This document shows positions 44,135 through 51,659 of a stretch of DNA of 51,659 nt, piece by piece (position 1 is the stretch's first letter; each line of letters opens with the position of its first letter). This stretch comes from JAGOUU01 sp964609155 (GTDB lineage: Bacteria; Pseudomonadota; Gammaproteobacteria; JAGOUU01): NCBI GenBank assembly GCA_964609155.1, contig CAZSRF010000011.1, forward strand, positions 1-51,659, written 5' to 3'. The notes beneath the pieces are model-generated. The model made no database searches. It worked only from the letters and a program-made list of their open reading frames with translations, and had not been told where the DNA came from. The translations under genes were made by a program, and so were the position numbers.

Positions 44135-44983
44135 ATGATTTGGTTAATTGCTGCATTACTAAGTGCGTTAATATTCGGGTTCTCTGGTTTTCTTATGAAA
44201 GTAGGCTGTGAGAGGGGGCACAGTTCCTCGATTTTATTATTTGGTATGTATATTACTGGAACCATATCTTTTGCAATTTCGCTTTTGATTCAGCAAGATT
44301 ATGGTTTATCTATATTAGTAATTGCAAGCAGTGTTGTTGTTGGCCTAGGATCCGCTGTTGGTAATGATTATACTGTTCGTGCTTTAGAGGTTGGGCCAGC
44401 TAGCTTAAGTTCGCCACTAATTAATTTAAATATAGTATTTATAATACTGATGTCCTTATTTCTGTATAACGAGAGTCTAAAAATTAATGAAGTAATTGCT
44501 ATTGGTTTATTTATTGTTTCTTGTGGCTTATTATCATTAGATCCCAAAGAATCTATTGGTATTAAAGATCCCAAATGGTTTAGTTATGTTATAATTGCAA
44601 TTTTTTTTATATTTTTACGCAACGGTGGCCTTAAAATCACCAATGAAATTGGTTTAAATAATACATTAATACTATTCTATGCCTATTTATTTTCACTAAT
44701 TTTATTTGCTGTAAAATATTTACCTACAAGAAAATTACAATTTAATAATAAGCAGGGCTTATTGATTGGTTGTGTCGCAGGATTTTTTTCTTACGGAGGA
44801 CTAGAGCTTTATTCTTATGCACTTATTACTGGTCCAGCCAGTATAGTCGCTCCAATATTTTCATTGCGAAGCATTGTTATGGTGGTAATGTCTGTATTAA
44901 TCTATAAGGAAACACTAACATTTTACCAAAAACTATCATTACTAACTTTATTTGCTGGCATGGCTGTTATAAGCCTTAAATGA
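44135..44983 (+). CDS. EamA/DMT-family transporter
   Basis: 282 residues from the ATG at 44135 (an in-frame ATG at 44099, overlapping the dehydrogenase gene, is also possible). Ten membrane helices in two EamA halves; VGPASLSSPLINLNIVFIILMSLFLYNESL and TGPASIVAPIFSLRSIVMVVMSVLIYKE are the duplicated ends. It likely exports the opine product, as EamA proteins do in opine-metallophore clusters. Confidence 0.85.
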   Translation: MIWLIAALLSALIFGFSGFLMKVGCERGHSSSILLFGMYITGTISFAISLLIQQDYGLSILVIASSVVVGLGSAVGNDYTVRALEVGPASLSSPLINLNIVFIILMSLFLYNESLKINEVIAIGLFIVSCGLLSLDPKESIGIKDPKWFSYVIIAIFFIFLRNGGLKITNEIGLNNTLILFYAYLFSLILFAVKYLPTRKLQFNNKQGLLIGCVAGFFSYGGLELYSYALITGPASIVAPIFSLRSIVMVVMSVLIYKETLTFYQKLSLLTLFAGMAVISLK

Positions 44984-45069
44984 CTATTGTTAAATTTTTT
45001 AGCAATAAATATATAGCTATTGAGTGAATAAATACATACACTAAGATTATTTTATAGAGATGATCTCAT

Positions 45070-45366
45070 TTACCTGTTAGATTGCTTAAATAATTTAGAG
45101 ATTTCATTTATTTTATTTTTTTTATTTTCATTATAGGGGCTATTTGTGAAAATATTACTTACACATGAGTGTAAATGATCTTGAAGTATATTAGCTTCAA
45201 CTGAGCTAACTGCGGAACGAATAGCACTCAACTGTATTATAATATCCGGACAATAGCGATTCTCATCAATCATTTTTTTTATACCTTCTAGCTGTCCAAT
45301 GATACGATTAATACGAGGAATTTGTTTTGAGTGATCCGGGTTTTTCTTATTGCAATTATCTGACAT
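45070..45366 (-). CDS. CsoR-family metal-sensing repressor
   Basis: 98 residues of the CsoR/RcnR fold (IPRINRIIGQLEGIKKMI, RYCPDIIIQLSAIRSAV, ILQDHLHSCV). The ligands C39-H64-C68 have the exact spacing (25, 4) of the Cu(I)-binding C-H-C triad of CsoR, rather than the C-H-H of RcnR or the pair of CstR. It should release DNA on binding copper. Likely targets are its own promoter and that of the opine-exporter operon, which share an operator type. Confidence 0.88.
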   Translation of the reverse strand: MSDNCNKKNPDHSKQIPRINRIIGQLEGIKKMIDENRYCPDIIIQLSAIRSAVSSVEANILQDHLHSCVSNIFTNSPYNENKKNKINEISKLFKQSNR

Positions 45367-45420
45367 AATATATTTATCTTCCTAGTATACTAATAACAAC
45401 AATTGTTTGAGCCTTATTTA

Positions 45421-45448
45421 AATATATACCCTCTATGGGTATTTGCAA
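45421..45448 (-). promoter_or_regulatory. Promoter with CsoR-type operator for the repressor gene
   Basis: On the minus strand TTGCAA (45448-45443), then ATACCCATAGAGGGTAT (45442-45426), then a TATATT box (45426-45421). Same build as the promoter at 42911, with a five-base centre between ATACCC and GGGTAT arms. It lies between czcA and the repressor gene, so the repressor can be made independently of the pump operon. Confidence 0.7.
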
Positions 45449-45595
45449 GCATAGAGCTTAAAGTAATTTAAGTTTATTAGGAGTTGATTGTCGAATCCAA
45501 GCTTTGCTCCAAAATGGTTAGGCGTTTAACATAAAGCGATGTCTGGCTGTATATTTGCTAGAGCCAAAACTGTAGATCTTGGTTTTGTATAAGAA

Positions 45596-48500
45596 TTAAT
45601 CCTTCTTTCTAAAAAAATACGCATATAATACTGGTAAAACTAATAGTGTAAGAGCAGTTGATGAAATTAATCCTCCTACTACTACTGTAGCTAATGGTCT
45701 TTGAATCTCAGATCCAATTCCGCTGGATATTAACATTGGAATTAATCCTAAGGCTGTAATAATAGCCGTCATTAATACCGGGCGCAAACGAGACACTGAA
45801 CCTGTAAAAACAGCTTCCTCTATTGTTGAGTCATCTCGTCTATCTTGGTTAATTGCATTTACCAAAACTACACCATTTAAAACAGCAATACCAAAAAGTG
45901 CTATAAAACCAATAGATCCAGGAACAGAAAGATATTGTCCTGAAATAAATAAAGCAATAACTCCACCTATTAAGGCTAATGGTACATTAATCATGATTAA
46001 CATAGCCTGGCCTACTGAATTAAAAGCAAAATATAATAATAAAAAAATCAACGCTAATGAAATTGGGACAACAATCATTAATCTTGCTTGCGCACGCTCT
46101 TGATTTTGAAATTGCCCACCATAAGTAACAGAATAGCCGCTTGGTAGTTTAATTTGCTTATCAATTTTTTGTTTAATTTCTGTTACCACACTTCCCATAT
46201 CGCGTCCTTCCACATTCGCTTGAATTACTACTCGTCGTTGTACATCATCACGTCTAATTTGAGGAGGGGCTGATTCAAGCTTTATAGAGGCTATATCTCC
46301 TAAACGAACCCAGGCTCCTGCGCTAGAGAGTAAAATAAGATTGTTAATTGATTCTATATTATCCCTATAAATCTTGCCCAAACGAACATAAATATCATAG
46401 CGCTCATTACCATTTATAACCTGTCCAGCCACCTTCCCACCAATTGCATCAGAAATAAGAGACATAACCTGCCCTACTGAAATACCATAGCGCATTAGAG
46501 ACTCGCGATTTGGTTTAATAACTAGCTGCGCTTCACCTGTGATTTGTTCCATTGCAACATCTCGTGCTCCTTTAATTGCTTTTATTACCTCTTCAATTTT
46601 CTTGCCCTTTTCAGCTAGAACAGATAAATCTGGGCCAAATAACTTTATTGCTAATTGTGCTCGCACACCTGAAAGCAATTCATCGACTCGACTAGCAATT
46701 GGTTGGGAGAAAGCAAAGATAATCCCTGGATGGATTGATAATTTCTTTTCTATTAGATTTTGTAATTTGGCACGATTATGTGCAGAAACCCATTCTTTTA
46801 TTGGTTTTAATCCCACATAAATTTCAACATTTGAAACTGGCTCAGGATCTCCTCCTAATTCTGGTCTGCCTATGCGACTTGATGCATATGTAACCTCAGG
46901 GAAAGTTAAGATCTCTTTCTCTAATTTATTTGCAACATCCATAGCAGTTTCTAAATTTGCTGAAGGGGCCAGAGTAGCGCGGATATTAAGCGTACCCTCC
47001 TCCAATTCTGGCACAAACTCAGTTCCTAGAAAAGGTAAAAGTAATAATGATATAATAAATAGTATTCCAACACTAACCATTATTATACTAGGATGAGCCA
47101 AAGCTTTTGTAAGTACAAATTTATATCGCCGCATAATAGGACGTAATATAAAGCTTTCTCTATGTTTAATGCCAAAGCTAAAAAGGTAAGTTGCTAATGC
47201 TGGTATTACAATCATGGCCACAATTAAAGATGCAAACATTGCAAGCACTATACTAATAGCCATAGGATGGAATAATTTCCCTTCAACTCCCTGTAAACTA
47301 AATAGAGGTAAAAAAACCACGATAATAATAAGCACCGCAAAAAATACTGGCCTTACTATTTCACGAGCTGCTTCTTGAATACGAAGCGGAATAACATGAT
47401 TGCCATTAACAATTTGGTTTTGATTATCATTATTTATATAATCTCGATCCGAACCAGGGTGAGCTAAGTGTTTGAAAATATTTTCCATCATAACAACCGA
47501 ACCATCTACCATCATCCCAATAGCAATAGTTAATCCTCCTAGTGACATTAAATTAGCTGAAAGACCCCAATAAGACATTGCCATGAGCGCTAGTCCTACT
47601 GAAATAGGAACTGATATCAGTACCAGGAAAGTAGCGCGTAGATTCATCAAAAAGAGTATTAATATAATAAAAATCAGAACAAAAGCTTCTATTAATGCCT
47701 TAACTACAGTATGTACTGCTTGTTGAATTAAATCAGCTTGATCATAAACAGGATATATCTCTACTCCAGAAGGTAATGCTTTTTGAATTTTTGGTAGAAC
47801 TTCTTTAATCCCGTCAATAGTAGCGTTGGTGTTAGCACCTATACGTTTTAGTAAAACGCCAGCGACTACTTCACCAAGGGGATTTGGTTTTCCATCTTTA
47901 CGATCGGTCATCGTAACTGCACCTTGACGAATTTCGCTTCCATAGACTACTTGCGCCACATTACTAACCCTAACTACTACTCCATCTTTATCTTTGATAG
48001 AAATATTTGCGATATCTTTTAAGCCATCATCGCCACTGCGTACCCATCCAAATCCTCGAATAGTTAATTGTTCAGCTCCACGATCTAAATACCATCCTCC
48101 CGCATTACGATTATTAGCTTCGATAGAAGTAACCAAATTATCGATAGTAAGTTTATATGCAAGTAATCTCGCAGGATCTACTTGAACTTGATATTGGCGA
48201 ACCTCCCCTCCGAAAGACAAAATATCCGTAATGCCCTCAACTGGAGCTAACAAAAGCTTAACGACCCAATCATTTAAACCGCGTAATGCCATGATATTAT
48301 ATTTTTCTGGTTTATCAGTGCGCAAAATATATTGAAATATTTGACCAAGACCAGAAGTATTAGGCCCCATTTCTGGAACAGCTAAGCCAGATGGAATTTT
48401 TTCACGAGCTGCTTGCAAGCGCTCAAAAACTTGTTGTCGAGCAAAATAAATATCAACATTATCTTTAAAAACAACAGTAACAACAGATAATCCAACTTTA

Positions 48501-48757
48501 GAAATAGAGCGTACTTCTTCAACATCTGGTAATGAATACATAACAGCTTCAATCGGAAAAGAGATTAATTGCTCTACTTCTTCAGATGCCAAACCTGCAG
48601 CCTCGGTATTAATAACCACTTGAACATTAGTTACATCAGGAAATGCATCTAAATTTAGTTTAGGCAATATCATAGCTCCTGCTATAATTGAAGCAAAAAG
48701 AGCTATTAGTACTAATAAACGATTATTAACAGCAAAATCAATTAATTTATTTAACAT
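45596..48757 (-). CDS. Heavy-metal RND efflux pump, inner-membrane subunit (CzcA/CusA type)
   Basis: 1053 residues. N-terminus FAVNNRLLVLIALFASIIAG; twelve membrane helices in the RND 1+5+1+5 pattern; two large periplasmic loops; FPDVTNVQVVINTEAAGLAS is typical of metal RND (HME) members. The fourth-helix motif reads AIGMMVDGSVVMMEN (about 405-422), lacking the first Asp of the CzcA pattern DFG..VDGA, closer to the Cu/Ag type. The substrate is therefore uncertain. 15 bp separate it from the adaptor gene upstream. Confidence 0.93.
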   Translation of the reverse strand: MLNKLIDFAVNNRLLVLIALFASIIAGAMILPKLNLDAFPDVTNVQVVINTEAAGLASEEVEQLISFPIEAVMYSLPDVEEVRSISKVGLSVVTVVFKDNVDIYFARQQVFERLQAAREKIPSGLAVPEMGPNTSGLGQIFQYILRTDKPEKYNIMALRGLNDWVVKLLLAPVEGITDILSFGGEVRQYQVQVDPARLLAYKLTIDNLVTSIEANNRNAGGWYLDRGAEQLTIRGFGWVRSGDDGLKDIANISIKDKDGVVVRVSNVAQVVYGSEIRQGAVTMTDRKDGKPNPLGEVVAGVLLKRIGANTNATIDGIKEVLPKIQKALPSGVEIYPVYDQADLIQQAVHTVVKALIEAFVLIFIILILFLMNLRATFLVLISVPISVGLALMAMSYWGLSANLMSLGGLTIAIGMMVDGSVVMMENIFKHLAHPGSDRDYINNDNQNQIVNGNHVIPLRIQEAAREIVRPVFFAVLIIIVVFLPLFSLQGVEGKLFHPMAISIVLAMFASLIVAMIVIPALATYLFSFGIKHRESFILRPIMRRYKFVLTKALAHPSIIMVSVGILFIISLLLLPFLGTEFVPELEEGTLNIRATLAPSANLETAMDVANKLEKEILTFPEVTYASSRIGRPELGGDPEPVSNVEIYVGLKPIKEWVSAHNRAKLQNLIEKKLSIHPGIIFAFSQPIASRVDELLSGVRAQLAIKLFGPDLSVLAEKGKKIEEVIKAIKGARDVAMEQITGEAQLVIKPNRESLMRYGISVGQVMSLISDAIGGKVAGQVINGNERYDIYVRLGKIYRDNIESINNLILLSSAGAWVRLGDIASIKLESAPPQIRRDDVQRRVVIQANVEGRDMGSVVTEIKQKIDKQIKLPSGYSVTYGGQFQNQERAQARLMIVVPISLALIFLLLYFAFNSVGQAMLIMINVPLALIGGVIALFISGQYLSVPGSIGFIALFGIAVLNGVVLVNAINQDRRDDSTIEEAVFTGSVSRLRPVLMTAIITALGLIPMLISSGIGSEIQRPLATVVVGGLISSTALTLLVLPVLYAYFFRKKD

Positions 48758-48772
48758 TATATTTTTTAGTAT

Positions 48773-49900
48773 TTAATGTCCATGTGAGTCAATTCCGGTT
48801 TTATTCAATTCTGCATGAAGAAAAAACGCCCCTTCTGTAACTACTCGCGTACCAGGCGCAACTCCTTCAATCACCGCTTGATTATCGATAGTTTCAACCA
48901 TTTTTACCTCAATTTGTTGAAATTTCCCAGGTTGTTTTTCAACATAGATAGCCCAGTCGCCATCAGATGTTTTTAAAGCAGCCTCTGTTGGTATAGCTAG
49001 TACTGCAGCAGATTTACCTGATTCAATTTTGCAATTTACATATTGACCAGCGTGTAACAGATCATCTTTGTTTGGCACCTCTACACGCACAGATCTTGTA
49101 CGAGTTACCTCATCTAATTGATGATGTATTTGAATAACTTTGCCATTGATGTTACGTTCTCCTATTAAGATATGTGCTGTATCTCCTATTTTAACTGAAT
49201 TAACCATATTAGGTGGCAATTTTGCATCAATCCAGACTGTCGATTCTTCTACTATCTGCAATAGAACTTTTCCAGCTTCGATTAATTCTCCATCTGTAAA
49301 ACTAGTGTTAAAAATTGTGCCTTCTCTAGGAGCAAGTAATTTGAATTTCCCCTTTGAATTTGATGGATTTTGCGTTTGTAATAAATTATTAATTTCACTT
49401 TTAGTCATGCCATAAGCGATAGCACTTGAATAAGCTCTTTGATATGTAACTTCGGCTTCAGCAAAACGTTTTGCTGAAACAGCATCTTTACCTAAATTTT
49501 TAACCCGCTGCCATTCTTGAGCAGCTAAAATCAAATCTCCTTGGGTTTTTGCCATATCTACACTAGATAATTCTAATAATTGTTGCCCTACTTTGACGTG
49601 TTCCCCTTCTTGCACATACCGTTGTTCTACTTGTGCCGGAAGACGACTAGTGACTTTAGTGGTAAGATTAGGATTCGGAATAACTTCACCAGGAGTAGAT
49701 ATTGAATAAGGCAATACAATGGGTTTTAATTCTGTTACTTTAATATCAGCTATTTTCAACGCAGCTTCATTAAGGGTTATTATATTTTTTTCAGAAGAAA
49801 GTTGTAATTTTTCTGGGGAAGCATAGCAAACAAATAAAATAGTTACACCTATAATTATTGCGCTAGTTATATTAATACTTTTTGATATTATACTCGCCAT
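48773..49900 (-). CDS. RND efflux adaptor (CzcB/CusB-type membrane fusion protein)
   Basis: 375 residues. Membrane anchor (about 9-26), barrel-sandwich halves (GEVIPNPNLTTKVTSRLPAQ, VQEGEHVKVGQQLLELSSVD), helical hairpin (about 115-170), second lipoyl part (GKFKLLAPREGTIFN), and a His-containing end (DSHGH) that may bind metal. It connects the pump to the outer-membrane channel. Confidence 0.92.
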   Translation of the reverse strand: MASIISKSINITSAIIIGVTILFVCYASPEKLQLSSEKNIITLNEAALKIADIKVTELKPIVLPYSISTPGEVIPNPNLTTKVTSRLPAQVEQRYVQEGEHVKVGQQLLELSSVDMAKTQGDLILAAQEWQRVKNLGKDAVSAKRFAEAEVTYQRAYSSAIAYGMTKSEINNLLQTQNPSNSKGKFKLLAPREGTIFNTSFTDGELIEAGKVLLQIVEESTVWIDAKLPPNMVNSVKIGDTAHILIGERNINGKVIQIHHQLDEVTRTRSVRVEVPNKDDLLHAGQYVNCKIESGKSAAVLAIPTEAALKTSDGDWAIYVEKQPGKFQQIEVKMVETIDNQAVIEGVAPGTRVVTEGAFFLHAELNKTGIDSHGH

Positions 49901-49920
49901 TATATCTCGCTTCTAATCAG

Positions 49921-51156
49921 TTATGATAATTGTAACCAATGATCTACTTGTCCTGACGCATTTAACAACTCTACCCAGCTTTGCCACGCACGGCCTTTTA
50001 ATTCTACGCCAGCTATTTGGCTATCAATAAGTTGTTTTAACTGAATTAAATAATCCGTCGTGCTAATTTCTCCTGCTTTCCAAAGACGTTGAATTAAATC
50101 TACGCCATCACTGAGAGGTTTTTCTGAAATTTTTTGCCATTCTTGAAAAGCCTCATAAAGAATTTGATATTGTTCCAAACTTCCTATTATTTCTGCTCTA
50201 GCTTGACGCAAAATATTATCACGGTTTTTTTGCGCTTCTATAGAGTCATATCCCGCCGCCTCAACTTCTGCTCTATAAGGGTTAAGAACATACAACGGAA
50301 TACTGACTGATACGCCAATAAGCCTTTTATGTTTCTCATCATCTGAGGATTTGCCTCCTTGAATTCCAATAGTAGGATCAGGATATCGTTCACGTTCTGC
50401 TAATTTTATTCTAGCTAGTGCCGATTGATATTGATGCTCTAAAACTAATAGTATCGGTAACTTATTTACTATACTATCTACATCCTTATTTTTTACAGGA
50501 AGCTTAGGTAATTTATCAGGAAAATCGGGCAAATTGGTTTTATTAAATCCACTAATTGCTCTTAATGCCTGGAGGGCTTTATTTGCTGAAATTTCAGTAT
50601 CTGCTTTTGGTGCAAGTGCTTCTGCAAGCGCAAGTTGCGCTAAATCTAAATCAATTCGTGCAATATCACCATTTTTATAACGCTCTTGTGCTATAGCTAC
50701 TGACTTTTGTAATAGAGAAACACGCTTTTTTACCAAAATAACAGATTTTTGTTTAGTTTGGTAGGTAGATAACAAGTTTAGAACTTGGCTTGCTGTTCGT
50801 TGTCTTGCAACTGTTAGTTGTGTTTGCGCAACCAAAGCATTTGCAATGCCTACCTGTTGTCTAGCGCCCCGTTTGCCAGCCCAGTCTATAGTTTGATTAA
50901 TGCCGATAGAAATTTGCTCTTCCAACCCATCTTGCTTTTGTGCTGTTAATTCCGGGTTGTAGATATATTGACTAGCAGCATTTTCACGAGCTGAAGCTGC
51001 GGCAACATTGGCTTGAGCAGCTTGTATTGCGGGATTCTCTTTTAGTATCTCTTTTATAAAAAGGCTAAGTGTTGGCTCTGCCCAAGCTGAGGATGAACCA
51101 TAAAACAAAAAGGTTACTAGATAACAAAATAATTTTGTTTTAAAACTGATTGACAT
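49921..51156 (-). CDS. RND efflux outer-membrane channel (CzcC/CusC-type, TolC family)
   Basis: 411 residues from the ATG at 51156, where a signal peptide begins (MSISFKTKLFCYLVTFLFYG, cleavage after SAWA); the frame runs 24 codons further up but without signal-like sequence, and AGAGAAGA precedes the chosen start. Two repeated helical OEP domains (NPAIQAAQANVAAASARENA; ALARIKLAERERYPDPTIGI). It is first in the CBA operon, and the start faces the small Cys-rich gene at 51414. Confidence 0.9.
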   Translation of the reverse strand: MSISFKTKLFCYLVTFLFYGSSSAWAEPTLSLFIKEILKENPAIQAAQANVAAASARENAASQYIYNPELTAQKQDGLEEQISIGINQTIDWAGKRGARQQVGIANALVAQTQLTVARQRTASQVLNLLSTYQTKQKSVILVKKRVSLLQKSVAIAQERYKNGDIARIDLDLAQLALAEALAPKADTEISANKALQALRAISGFNKTNLPDFPDKLPKLPVKNKDVDSIVNKLPILLVLEHQYQSALARIKLAERERYPDPTIGIQGGKSSDDEKHKRLIGVSVSIPLYVLNPYRAEVEAAGYDSIEAQKNRDNILRQARAEIIGSLEQYQILYEAFQEWQKISEKPLSDGVDLIQRLWKAGEISTTDYLIQLKQLIDSQIAGVELKGRAWQSWVELLNASGQVDHWLQLS

Positions 51157-51413
51157 TCTATTCTTCTCTAGAGCCTGTTTATATTTATAATTTTGTGAGC
51201 CCATATGCCGTTTTGGGCAAGTAAACACCTATTTTATTAATTATAGTATACTTTAGAAAATACGTTAATTAGTTGATCGAATAGATAACTGCCTAAGTTA
51301 GAAACCTTTGTATTAAATATCTTTGCATCAAAGCTCTATTTTACTATTATTATCAGGAGAGTATTAATTATATGTCTTAAAATCCGCTAGTTGGCTTTAA
51401 TAAGGAGGTGAAA

Positions 51414-51629
51414 ATGAGTAAGTTACACACGTCAAGATTTCTTTTTCCTAAAGTCAACCAAATACTTATTAGTTCCTTAGTATTTTGCTTATCTGCCCCA
51501 TACGCTCAAACAGGTTGGTCAATTATTCAATCTCCAGCAGCGTGCCATGTCGGTACTGCCGAGTATAGCCTAAAAAATTGTTGTGCTCAGGACCCTATGG
51601 ATTCAACACCGATTTTCACAGAATTATAA
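51414..51629 (+). CDS. Small Cys-containing exported protein
   Basis: 71 residues from the ATG at 51414, with AGGAGG five nt before it; an in-frame GTG six bases upstream is inside that site and is rejected. Signal peptide to about APYA, mature part of about 40 residues with four cysteines (AACHVG, KNCCAQD). Divergent from the efflux operon across a 257-bp region. A periplasmic metal-binding or sensing peptide is possible; no homologue is known to me. Confidence 0.55.
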   Translation: MSKLHTSRFLFPKVNQILISSLVFCLSAPYAQTGWSIIQSPAACHVGTAEYSLKNCCAQDPMDSTPIFTEL

Positions 51630-51659
51630 GTGCCACAATTAATAACCCAATTTCCAGTC

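Noticed and set aside
45481..45515. tRNA-like TCGAATCC segment
   Set aside because: No acceptor stem, D-arm or anticodon arm could be folded around it.
45540..45595. Weak hairpin past the efflux pump gene as a terminator
   Set aside because: Arms of only six bases with an irregular loop and no T run on the transcribed strand.

Overview
The window is very AT-rich and reads as most of a conjugative plasmid from a gammaproteobacterium, or possibly another intracellular proteobacterium. The evidence for a plasmid is a Rep_3-type initiator with 22-bp iterons, a P1-type parA/parB pair, and a complete F-type (MPF-F) transfer operon with an F-like oriT. The LuxR-family regulators, AlaX and lipoprotein style recall Legionellales. 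That host assignment is an inference from protein style, not something the DNA proves. A run of 10 Ns in traU shows this is a draft assembly.

Layout. 1-5709 (minus): partial MobF relaxase TraI fused to a primase-like C-terminus, the coupling protein TraD, and a small ribbon-helix-helix protein. 5710-6146: oriT, whose nic region closely matches that of F, with two TAATCnnnGATTA operator-like sites beside it. 6147-7673: a GNAT acetyltransferase, a parS-like site, a decayed parB fragment and a chromosomal-style ParB. 7674-11877: the replication/partition core, with five direct iterons, an AT-rich zone, parA, parB, a paired palindrome (candidate centromere), repB, and two inverted iteron copies behind repB.

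12146-17185 is a cargo island: a D-threonine-aldolase-like PLP enzyme, two LuxR-type regulators, a HAD phosphatase/MazG-like/YqcI-YcgG (GntA-like) three-domain fusion, and a cytidine deaminase. It looks like a small, possibly undescribed nucleoside- or guanidine-related pathway. 17288-33298 is the transfer operon in near-F order: Arc/TraY-like, A, L, E, K, B, V, C, trbI, W, U, trbC, N, F, trbB, H, G, with tight or overlapping spacing. Behind traG lie a membrane protein on the opposite strand (entry-exclusion candidate), a micro-ORF, and unknown or basic proteins.

36206-38975 holds AlaX with a winged-helix regulator and small unknown genes. 38961-41510 is a minus-strand operon of an AbiE-type toxin-antitoxin pair followed by a tyrosine recombinase. 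41511-42325 is a decayed stretch with paired hairpin repeats and a nuclease (DUF1016-like) remnant. 42326 to the end is a metal-related region: a lipoprotein, an opine-dehydrogenase-like enzyme with an EamA exporter, a CsoR-family repressor, a CzcCBA/CusCBA-type RND efflux system, and a small Cys-rich secreted protein. The opine operon and the repressor gene each have a promoter whose -35/-10 spacer is filled by a 17-bp ACCC/GGGT-type palindrome, so the repressor probably controls both.
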